A DNA stretch of 64,000 nt. It comes from Chionoecetes opilio (Eukaryota > Arthropoda > Malacostraca > Decapoda > Majidae). The position numbers and the translations under genes were made by a program. The notes beneath the pieces are model-generated. The model searched no databases, was not told the DNA's origin, and saw only the letters and a program-made list of their open reading frames with translations. The stretch's first letter is position 1, and the number at the start of each line of letters is the position of its first letter. The stretch covers positions 10,001 through 74,000 of the forward strand of contig JACEEZ010015291.1 in NCBI GenBank assembly GCA_016584305.1, in the 5' to 3' direction. Of the stretch, positions 13,501 through 22,636 are shown one piece after another.

Positions 13501-16500
13501 TTATATGAAGGGTTATGAATGGTTATATGAAGGGTTATGAATGGTTATGAAGGGTTATGAATGGTTATATGAAGGGTTATGAAGGGTTATGAAGGGTTAT
13601 GAATGGTTATATGAAGGGTTATGAAGGGTTATGAAGGGTTATATGAAGGGTTATGAATGGTTATATGAAGGGTTATGAATGGTTATATGAAGGGTTATGA
13701 ATGGTTATATGAAGGGTTATGAAGGGTTATGAATGGTTATATGAAGGGTTATGAATGGTTATATGAAGGGTTATGAAGGGTTATGAATGGTTATATGAAG
13801 GGTTATGAATGGTTATATGAATGGTTATGAAGGGTTATATGAATGGTTATGAAGGGTTATGAAGGGTTATATGAATGGTTATATGAAGGGTTATGAATGG
13901 TTATATGAAGGGTTATGAATGGTTATATGAAGGGTTATATGAAGGGTTATGAATGGTTATATGAAGGGTTATGAATGGTTATATGAAGGGTTATGAATGG
14001 TTATATGAAGGGTTATATGAAGGGTTATGAATGGTTATATGAAGGGTTATGAATGGTTATATGAAGGGTTATGAATGGTTATATGAAGGGTTATGAATGG
14101 TTATATGAAGGGTTATGAATGGTTATATGAAGGGTTATGAATGGTTATGAAGGGTTATGAAGGGTTATATGAATGGTTATATGAAGGGTTATGAATGGTT
14201 ATATGAAGGGTTATATGAAGGGTTATGAATGGTTATGAAGGGTTATGAATGGTTATATGAAGGGTTATGAATGGTTATATGAAGGGTTATGAAGGGTTAT
14301 GAAGGGTTATGAAGGGTTATGAATGGTTATATGAAGGGTTATGAATGGTTATATGAAGGGTTATGAATGGTTATATGAAGGGTTATGAATGGTTATATGA
14401 ATGGTTATATGAAGGGTTATGAAGGGTTATGAAGGGTTATGAATGGTTATATGAAGGGTTATGAAGGGTTATGAATGGTTATATGAAGGGTTATGAATGG
14501 TTATATGAAGGGTTATGAATGGTATATTATTGGTTATTGCTCTATGAATGGTTATATGAAGGGTTATGAATGGTTATATGAAGGGTTATGAATGGTTATA
14601 TGAAGGGTTATGAAGGGTTATGAATGGTTATATGAATGGTTATATGAATGGTTATGAATGGTTATATGAAGGGTTATGAATGGTTATATGAAGGGTTATG
14701 AATGGTTATATGAATGGTTATGAAGGGTTATGAATGGTTATATGAAGGGTTATGAAGGGTTATGAATGGTTATATGAAGGGTTATGAATGGTTATATGAA
14801 GGGTTATGAATGGTTATATGAATGGTTATATGAAGGGTTATGAAGGGTTATGAAGGGTTATGAATGGTTATATGAAGGGTTATGAATGGTTATATGAAGG
14901 GTTATGAAGGGTTATATGAATGGTTATATGAAGGGTTATGAATGGTTATATGAAGGGTTATGAATGGTTATATGAAGGGTTATGAAGGGTTATGAATGGT
15001 TATATGAAGGGTTATGAATGGTTATATGAAGGGTTATGAAGGGTTATATGAAGGGTTATGAATGGTTATATGAAGGGTTATGAATGGTTATATGAAGGGT
15101 TATGAATGGTTATATGAAGGGTTATGAAGGGTTATGAATGGTTATATGAAGGGTTATGAATGGTTATATGAAGGGTTATGAAGGGTTATATGAATGGTTA
15201 TATGAAGGGTTATGAATGGTTATATGAAGGGTTATGAATGGTTATATGAAGGGTTATGAATGGTTATATGAAGGGTTATGAATGGTTATATGAAGGGTTA
15301 TGAATGGTTATATGAAGGGTTATGAATGGTTATATGAAGGGTTATGAATGGTTATATGAAGGGTTATGAAGGGTTATGAATGGTTATGAAGGGTTATATG
15401 AAGGGTTATGAATGGTTATATGAAGGGTTATGAATGGTTATATGAAGGGTTATGAATGGTTATATGAATGGTTATATGAAGGGTTATGAATGGTTATATG
15501 AAGGTTATGAATGGTTATATGAAGGGTTATGAAGGGTTATGAATGGTTATATGAAGGGTTATGAATGGTTTATGAAGGGTTATGAAGGGTTATATGAAGG
15601 GTTATGAATGGTTATATGAAGGGTTATATGAAGGGTTATGAATGGTTATGAAGTGTTATGAATGGTTATATGAAGGGTTATGAATGGTTATATGAAGGGT
15701 TATGAAGGGTTATGAAGGGTTATGAATGGTTATATGAAGGGTTATGAATGGTTATATGAAGGGTTATGAATGGTTATATGAAGGGTTATGAATGGTTATA
15801 TGAAGGGTTATGAAGGGTTATGAATGGTTATATGAAGGGTTATGAATGGTTATATGAAGGGTTATGAATGGTTATATGAAGGGTTATGAATGGTATATTA
15901 TTGGTTATTGCTCTATGAATGGTTATATGAAGGGTTATGAAGGGTTATGAATGGTTATATGAAGGGTTATGAATGGTTATATGAAGGGTTATGAATGGTT
16001 ATATGAATGGTTATGAATGGTTATATGAAGGGTTATGAATGGTTATATGAAGGGTTATGAATGGTTATATGAATGGTTATGAAGGGTTATGAATGGTTAT
16101 ATGAAGGGTTATGAAGGGTTATGAATGGTTATATGAAGGGTTATGAATGGTTATATGAAGGGTTATGAATGGTTATATGAATGGTTATATGAAGGGTTAT
16201 GAAGGGTTATGAAGGGTTATGAATGGTTATATGAAGGGTTATGAATGGTTATATGAAGGGTTATGAAGGGTTATATGAATGGTTATATGAAGGGTTATGA
16301 ATGGTTATATGAAGGGTTATGAAGGGTTATGAAGGGTTATGAATGGTTATATGAAGGGTTATGAATGGTTATATGAAGGGTTATGAAGGGTTATATGAAG
16401 GGTTATGAATGGTTATATGAAGGGTTATGAATGGTTATATGAAGGGTTATGAATGGTTATATGAAGGGTTATGAAGGGTTATGAATGGTTATATGAAGGT

Positions 16501-18480
16501 TATGAATGGTTATATGAAGGGTTATGAAGGGTTATGAAGGGTTATATGAATGGTTATATGAAGGGTTATGAATGGTTATATGAAGGGTTATGAATGGTTA
16601 TATGAAGGGTTATGAATGGTTATATGAAGGGTTATGAATGGTTATATGAAGGGTTATGAATGGTTATATGAAGGGTTATGAAGGGTTATGAATGGTTATA
16701 TGAAGGGTTATGAATGGTTATATGAATGGTTATATGAAGGGTTATGAAGGGTTATGAAGGGTTATGAAGGGTTATGAATGGTTATATGAAGGGTTATGAA
16801 TGGTTATATGAAGGGTTATGAAGGGTTATGAATGGTTATATGAAGGGTTATGAATGGTTATATGAAGGGTTATGAATGGTTATATGAAGGGTTATGAATG
16901 GTTATATGAAGGGTTATGAATGGTTATATGAAGGGTTATGAAGGGTTATGAATGGTTATATGAAGGGTTATGAAGGGTTATATGAAGGGTTATGAATGGT
17001 TATATGAAGGGTTATGAATGGTTATATGAAGGGTTATGAATGGTTATATGAAGGGTTATGAAGGTTATGAAGGGTTATGAAGGGTTATATGAATGGTTAT
17101 ATGAAGGGTTATGAATGGTTATATGAAGGGTTATGAAGGGTTATGAATGGTTATATGAAGGGTTATGAATGGTTATATGAAGGGTTATGAATGGTTATAT
17201 GAAGGGTTATGAATGGTATATTATTGGTTATTGCTCTATGAATGGTTATATGAAGGGTTATGAATGGTTATATGAAGGGTTATGAATGGTTATATGAAGG
17301 GTTATGAATGGTTATATGAATGGTTATATGAAGGGTTATGAAGGGTTATGAATGGTTATATGAATGGTTATGAAGGGTTATGAATGGTTATATGAAGGGT
17401 TATGAATGGTTATATGAAGGGTTATGAATGGTTATATGAAGGGTTATGAATGGTTATGAAGGGTTATGAATGGGTTATATGAATGGTTATGAATGGTATA
17501 TGAAGGGTTATGAATGGTTATATGAAGGGTTATGAATGGTTATGAATGGTTATGAATGGTTATATGAAGGGTTATGAATGGTTATGAATGGTTATATGAA
17601 GGGTATGAATGGTTATGAAGGGTTATGAATGGTTATATGAAGGGTTATGAAGGGTTATGAATGGTTATATGAAGGGTTATGAATGGTTATGAAGGGTTAT
17701 GAATGGTTATATGAAGGGTTATGAAGGGTTATGAATGGTTATATGAAGGGTTATGAATGGTTATATGAAGGGTTATGAATGGTTATGAAGGGTTATGAAT
17801 GGTTATATGAAGGGTTATGAATGGTTATGAATGGTTATATGAAGGGTTATGAATGGTTATATGAAGGGTTATGAATGGTTATGAATGGTTATGAATGGTT
17901 ATATGAAGGGTTATGAATGGTTATATGAAGGGTTATGAATGGTTATATGAAGGGTTATGAAGGGTTATGAAGGGTTATGAATGGTTATATGAAGGGTTAT
18001 GAAGGGTTATGAATGGTTATATGAATGGTTATATGAAGGGTTATGAATGGTATATTATTGGTTATTGCTCTATGAATGGTTATGAAGGGTTATGAATGGT
18101 ATATTATTGGTTATTGTTCTATGAATACAACTTTCTCTCAATCGTAATTATGACGAGTTGTTTAATTTCATATAATGTTTATTTTATCATCGTATTTTCA
18201 TGGTTGATTGATGATTACTGATGTCGTGGTTTTCCTCCGCAGCCTCACGAAGTGATCTCAAACAGCCGAGGCCGCAGCGGCAGCAGCAACGGCTCCAAGG
18301 AGGGCCGCAGCGGGTCTGAGGAGCACAGCAGCGGTAACAGCCACAACAGCGCTGCCACCACCACCACCACCAGTTCAAGTGCAGCTGTTAACACTACTAA
18401 TACTTGTCCCAAAACGAGCACCCCTGCAGCCTCTAGTACCACAACAACCACCAACAGTGACAGTATCAACAACAATAGTG

Positions 18481-18513
<33 letters not shown>

Positions 18514-20934
18514 GTACCAACAGCAGTAGCAGCAGTAGCCTCAGCAGCAGCAGCAGCAGCACCGCCTGTGGCAGCAGCAGCAGGAGCAGCAGGTCTCGGG
18601 ACAGAGTAGCGGCGCTGCCTCCTCCGACGGATGAGATTGACGACCACACCCCGCTGGCTACTGTAAGAGCTGAGGCCAGGGCACAAAAGGCATGTGATAG
18701 CTGGCACCCAACCACTTCTGGCTTTTATTGGTTAAATCCCCTTACGCCTAAGCTCAGAGGGTTACAGGGAGTTTCATACACAAGTTGTTTCGTACCCAGG
18801 TTTTGTTAGTTGTTCTGTACACCGATTTTGAGTTTTTTTGTACATACCTGGTGTCGTTTTGTAACTAGTAGTCAAGTTCAACTCTAGGCTGAGTGTACGA
18901 AACGACTATGGTTTCATATAGACTACGAAACAACTTTTTGGTGTACGAATCTACTAGTGTACGAAACAACTTGTGTACGAACTGACTGCACCCCGCTCAG
19001 AGACAGGGCACGTCACTCAGCTTTGTGTGGGGAGCATGCCTAGTGTTGTCACTCATCTTCTGTGCAGTCCTGTGTCCCGCATGAACCATTTCTTGCGCCC
19101 GTACTTCCATTTAGAGATTTTTGTCAGTTTTGCAATGATCCCAGAAATTTTAAGGTCTATTACGGAATACATTTTGCAATAGAATTTTTACATACTTTCA
19201 AATTCTTAACCCTTTCACGCCCAGATCTTTCCTTGGCTATAAAAAAAACCGTCTGTTGTTAGCCATAAAATTACAGAAAGTAACTTAATATACCAAATTA
19301 GTTAGTAGACAAGGATAGTAAACAGGTCATAATCTATAAAAATTGCTTATATGCATTAAAATCTATTAATGGCACCCAAATTACAATGGAAATTACGTTC
19401 TGGGTCTCAAGGGGTTAATCATGTACAGGAAGGTGGTTAGTTTCACTTCAGAAATCAACAACAGCAGATCTTTACCTCCATTGCAGGGTGCTTGCATTGC
19501 CTCAGACTTGGGAACGCTGGAGTAAACTGCCTGTCCGCTTATTTTAGTAATTCCACCATAAAAGGAATACCTATAGTCTATTTTTTTTATTATGGTCAAA
19601 ATGCAGTAAGGAAGCCACGCCCCCTGCCTCCCCTTCTATTCTACGGGGCAGCTGATTGGTACACTCCTCGTATCATCACTACCAATCACAATATCTTCAC
19701 TACTTAACAGGGGCGTGACCACTGGACAGAGCAATCTTCACTACAGAGGGATTTTTTATTTTGTCACCCTCTGTAGTGAAGATGTCCATTGTCTGTCTGT
19801 CCAGTGGTCACGCGCTGTTAAGTAGTGAAGATATTTTGATTGGTAGTGATGATACATACGAGGAATGCACCAATCAGCTGCCCCGTAGAATAGAAGGGGA
19901 GGCAGGGGGCGTGGCTTCCTGACTGCGTTTTGACCATAATAAAAAAAATAGACTATAATATGTAGTTCTATCAGTCCTTCATGTGTCTCTCTTGAGATTT
20001 AATTTCGTCCTGTAGCCAATACACCTTGACGTGAGCATGTGACTGTGTGGCAGTGGCAGGACACTCTGGCTTGTGGAGAAGGGAGATTGCTTATGGCATT
20101 ATTTCTAAATAGTTCTAGTGAAGGGAATAAGAGCAAGATTAATGAGGCGCTGATTTCACAAAGTGGATAAGCGTCATCAATAAAAAAACTAAGAAAATGG
20201 CTTCAAAATGTGTTAATGTTCAAAATGTCATATCTTTTGAACCAAGCCTACAAAAGGATGAATTTATCATTTTGTATGCTTGGTTCAAAAGATATGACAT
20301 TTTGAAGCCATTTTCTTAGTTTTTTATTGATGGCAATTATCGACTTTCTGAAATCAGCGCCTCATATAGTGTTTTTTGAAATATTACAAGCATGATTGAT
20401 TCCATCTCTCCTGCACCACTGGTTAGAAGGCATAGTTCTGTGTTGTCTCAGTGACTTGTAGATATTAACTGATAATGTTTAGAGCATAACGAATAAATAT
20501 GATATCTAATTTCAAAACATTTGTGCACTGACGGTATTTCTGGCATCCCGAGACCTTAACCCCTTCACGCCCAGATCTTTCCTTTGTTATATAAAATTGT
20601 CTGTTGTTAGCCATAAAATTAAGAAAAGTCACTGACTATACCAAAATTGTTAGTGGACAAGGATACTAAACAGGTATCTATTAAAACGGTACTAATATTC
20701 ACTAAAAATTGTCTATTGGCACCCAAATTACAGTAGAAATGACATGCTGGGTCTCGAGGGGTTAAAGCTCACGTCTTGTTTTCTTCCTCCGCAGCGCGCC
20801 AAGAAGCGAGTCCCGTGAACAGCGTGGCCACCAAGCTGCTGGGCCACCTGCCGGCCAAGGGCGCCATAGACCTCAGTTACCTGTTAGAAAACAACAAGAG
20901 GCAGCGCAAGAAAACGGCCGCCTTCACCTCTTGA
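1..20934 (+). CDS. ASH1: ASH1 histone H3K36 methyltransferase (5' partial, nine exons)
   Basis: Trithorax-group chromatin regulator of the nucleus; the family mono/dimethylates H3K36 and opposes Polycomb silencing. Exons: <1-1540, 5278-7356, 7865-8031, 9371-9597, 9816-11486, 11790-11928, 12177-12516, 18243-18662 (or 18693) and 20795-20934. Phases agree at every junction except the last. About 2240 residues are visible, in order: AT-hooks, a basic/disordered region, AWS, SET, post-SET, bromodomain, PHD and BAH. This order is diagnostic of ASH1/ASH1L and separates it from SETD2 and NSD proteins. The reading frame is open to the left edge, so the start codon lies outside the window. Coding exons are GC-rich against AT-rich introns. 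The 3'UTR end is not determined; AATAAA motifs occur at 22660 and near 23470 and 26088. Confidence 0.96.
1797..4532 (+). repeat. 56-bp minisatellite, about 48 copies
   Basis: Unit contains CATCTTGTTTTGGCCGAAAT, then GACCRTTAAACAAATACATA and CGCTTCACTTCTCTCC. Units differ by single-base indels and by GACCGTT versus GACCATT; the ATT form dominates from about 3540 to 4320. One unit near 4167-4190 carries a C-tract insertion. Short open frames here are artefacts. Confidence 0.97.
5000..5061 (+). repeat. LINE 3' tail fragment
   Basis: ACAGGAACTACCACGTGTAG, followed by a version of the CGGCCTCTTGTAGCTTCCTT tail that recurs at 28.7, 50.3, 53.95 and 54.9 kb, and reversed at 50.5 and 59.0 kb. Confidence 0.7.
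5105..5240 (+). repeat. tRNA-derived SINE relic with A-rich tail
   Basis: An A-box-like TAGCTCAGTGGTAAAG and a B-box GGTTCGATTCC have tRNA-like spacing and are followed by an A/T-rich tail, the layout of a tRNA-headed SINE. The acceptor and D stems do not pair and one T-stem pair is broken, so this is not a working tRNA gene. Confidence 0.55.
5278..7356 (+). CDS. ASH1: ASH1 large disordered exon
   Basis: Begins after GTTTCAG with [20 protein letters not shown]; the RLPLKKRH motif is characteristic of ASH1. Phase 0 at both ends (693 codons), donor GAG|GTACAG at 7357. Composition is Lys/Pro/Ser/Thr/Glu-rich with no folded domain. A 9-residue repeat ([13 protein letters not shown]) occurs three times at 5655-5740. 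A further AT-hook, RPRGRPKK, lies at about 7028-7056, near a second basic cluster at 6600-6690. The open frame overruns into VQ-stop by read-through of the donor. Confidence 0.93.
7357..7864 (+). other. ASH1 intron with short tandem repeat and MITE
   Basis: Contains about five 21-bp units (TTAATTTTACAGTTGGCTATA, 7408-7510) inside a larger duplicated GACTAGCTGTTAGGTACTGT, then a TTAA-flanked MITE (7566-7772) ending 92 bp before the next exon. Confidence 0.8.
7566..7772 (+). mobile_element. piggyBac-like MITE copy 1
   Basis: TTAA-CCCCTTGAGACCCAG at the left and GGGCGTGAAGGGG-TTAA at the right. TTAA at both edges followed by CCC/GGG termini is the piggyBac signature; no transposase inside. Confidence 0.8.
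7865..8031 (+). CDS. ASH1: ASH1 exon before the SET module
   Basis: Acceptor CCACCAG|ATG, donor GGAGA|GTGAGT, phase 0 to phase 2. Encodes an acidic stretch then [20 protein letters not shown], the conserved segment before the AWS domain in ASH1 proteins. The first codon is an internal Met. Confidence 0.92.
8032..9370 (+). other. ASH1 intron, low-complexity
   Basis: T-tracts at 8090-8150 and 8220-8240, two GTGGTAATTAGCAAGGTA copies near 8390-8450, degenerate CCACCACAACCCTAACACTG repeats at about 8510-8900, and CA-rich sequence at 9060-9130. No exon is visible. Confidence 0.7.
8510..8900 (+). repeat. degenerate ACC-rich minisatellite
   Basis: Irregular reiteration of ACAACCCTAACACTGCCACC and CCAACCTCCAACTCAACCCT. 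Confidence 0.75.
9371..9597 (+). CDS. ASH1: ASH1 pre-AWS exon
   Basis: Acceptor CCACAG|A completes a Glu codon; donor AGCA|GTGAGT leaves phase 1. Encodes [19 protein letters not shown] and the [12 protein letters not shown] segment, which aligns with the region just before AWS in ASH1L. Read-through of the donor explains the longer open frame. Confidence 0.93.
9816..11486 (+). CDS. ASH1: ASH1 AWS-SET-post-SET, bromodomain and PHD exon
   Basis: One 1671-base exon carries the catalytic and reader core. AWS: Cys-rich [14 protein letters not shown] from about 9865. SET: GWGIRT near 10045, [10 protein letters not shown] near 10090, [11 protein letters not shown] at 10241-10273 (AdoMet-binding/knot motif) and YDYNF at 10349-10363 (catalytic Tyr). 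Post-[13 protein letters not shown] from about 10393. A basic linker follows, then the bromodomain (about 10810-11150) and a PHD finger (about 11245-11385) with Cys4-His-Cys3 spacing, CVC..CERC..WQHCDC..CEEC. All SET signature residues are intact, so an active enzyme is expected. Starts phase 1 (A+AT makes Asn) and ends at a GC donor, AACAAG|GCAAGT. Confidence 0.97.
11487..11789 (+). other. ASH1 GC-AG intron
   Basis: Donor AAG|GCAAGT, acceptor CTGCTTCAG|GG. Joining them restores a continuous frame ([14 protein letters not shown]) across the start of the BAH domain. Confidence 0.88.
11790..11928 (+). CDS. ASH1: ASH1 BAH domain exon, first half
   Basis: Encodes DSVYILRD...[21 protein letters not shown]. 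The donor AAAA|GTAAGC leaves phase 2. BAH domains act in chromatin/nucleosome binding; in the ASH1 family BAH follows the PHD. Confidence 0.94.
11942..12156 (+). repeat. interspersed repeat filling an ASH1 intron
   Basis: Covers nearly all of the 248-bp intron 11929-12176. A reverse-complement relative lies at about 40253-40436, sharing GGCACGTATCTGCCAG, GATTTAAAAAAAAAATTCAA and AGCAGTTTTCGGGCATGCTG. The right edge GTCAAGGGGTTAA resembles a piggyBac MITE end. Confidence 0.75.
12177..12516 (+). CDS. ASH1: ASH1 BAH domain exon, second half
   Basis: Acceptor TTCTCAG|GGGCG completes Lys; donor TACACG|GTAAGT, phase 0. Encodes [19 protein letters not shown], the [17 protein letters not shown] segment and [19 protein letters not shown], the BAH core. 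Highly conserved in type, with no disruption. Confidence 0.95.
12612..18125 (+). repeat. 5.5 kb compound minisatellite with higher-order structure
   Basis: Built from 10- to 12-bp units GAAGGGTTAT, GAATGGTTAT and their AT-extended forms. A punctuation sequence GGTATATTATTGGTTATTGC TCTATGAA recurs near 14523, 15893, 17215, 18049 and 18099, with a related start near 12609. This divides the array into blocks of about 1.9, 1.37, 1.32, 0.83 and 0.05 kb. It lies wholly within one ASH1 intron and contains no gene. Confidence 0.97.
18243..18662 (+). CDS. ASH1: ASH1 Ser/Asn/Thr-rich exon
   Basis: Acceptor CTCCGCAG|CCTCAC, phase 0. It starts [20 protein letters not shown], becomes Ser/Thr/Asn homopolymer-like, and ends [11 protein letters not shown]. 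The best-looking donor is ACT|GTAAGA at 18663. A weaker donor, CAT|GTGATA at 18694, would extend the exon through [10 protein letters not shown] and is the one that keeps the last exon in frame. Other frames here contain stops. Confidence 0.8.
18766..18994 (+). mobile_element. foldback element D copy 1
   Basis: About 230 bp with ACAAGTTGTTTCGTACCCAG at the left and GTACGAAACAACTTGTGTAC plus GAACTGACTGCACCCC at the right. The second copy is at 50991-51213. No coding content. Confidence 0.75.
19206..19418 (-). mobile_element. piggyBac-like MITE copy 2
   Basis: TTAA at both edges; reverse orientation relative to copy 1 (CACGCCCAGATCTTTCC first). In the last ASH1 intron. Confidence 0.78.
19572..19957. 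mobile_element. foldback element A copy 1 (386 bp)
   Basis: Nearly perfect hairpin. The arm TATAGTCTATTTTTTTTATT, ATGGTCAAAATGCAG... GGAAGCCACGCCCCCTGCCT is repeated inverted, ending AAAATAGACTATA. The loop lies near 19745-19760. Other copies are at 56146-56512 and 60371-62160. Confidence 0.9.
20143..20364. mobile_element. foldback element B copy 1
   Basis: Inverted arms TGAGGCGCTGATTTCA...ATCAATAAAAAAACTAAGAA and the reverse, ending GAAATCAGCGCCTCA. Other copies are at 31002-31149 and 54589-54760. Confidence 0.88.
20556..20765 (-). mobile_element. piggyBac-like MITE copy 3
   Basis: TTAA edges; ends 29 bp before the final ASH1 exon, so it probably lies over or beside the branch-point region. 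Confidence 0.78.
20795..20934 (+). CDS. ASH1: ASH1 terminal exon
   Basis: Acceptor TCCTCCGCAG at 20794. The long open frame starts at 20797: [18 protein letters not shown], then [20 protein letters not shown] to TGA at 20932-20934 (45 codons). It needs a phase-1 donor upstream. A phase-0 join from 18662 would instead read RAKKRVP-stop. Confidence 0.75.
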
Positions 20935-21474
20935 GATTGGCTCATAGGCTGGAACGGCCACCTCACTCTAAAGGAAATGGAGGGCCATATGTAAACATGG
21001 GTATCTATAAGGTATTCTAATTCTTAATTTGACTATTGATAAACATGCAGACCAACACAAGCATTTCCATCAATATAAACACAGATATACAATTACATGT
21101 TCTGCATAGAGATACGTATTACCAAAGAGTGCAATGACCTGCATGAATCATTCACGTTGAAACGGACTCACGTTTGACCGTTTCCATATCACAGCCTTAC
21201 TAACTCTGGCTCCCAACATTAGCACGTCTAATGTGTGCTTATTGGTCACATCTTGAACATTCATTGTTGGGACACATTATTGGATGACAACAATGTTGCA
21301 AGTTCAATCTGAAAAACTGGACCCTGAACTTGCAGTATTTGGATGCTAAAAGTTTGTTGATATTTTAAAACCATTGGAGAGTCAGCTGAGGGGAGTGCAC
21401 TGACCGGCCTCATTGGCTCGGCCCTCACTGCACTCCCTTCACGCTGACGCCAGATCTCTATGAGCAAGACGCAT
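20935..21474 (+). other. probable start of ASH1 3'UTR
   Basis: Directly follows the stop codon; unique-looking AT-rich sequence with no gene or repeat recognised. The transcript end cannot be placed. Confidence 0.5.

Positions 21475-22636
<1,162 letters not shown>

Noticed and set aside
12612..18125. Interstitial telomere repeat
   Set aside because: Units are GAAGGGTTAT and GAATGGTTAT, not the arthropod TTAGG repeat, and the array is bounded by ASH1 exons.
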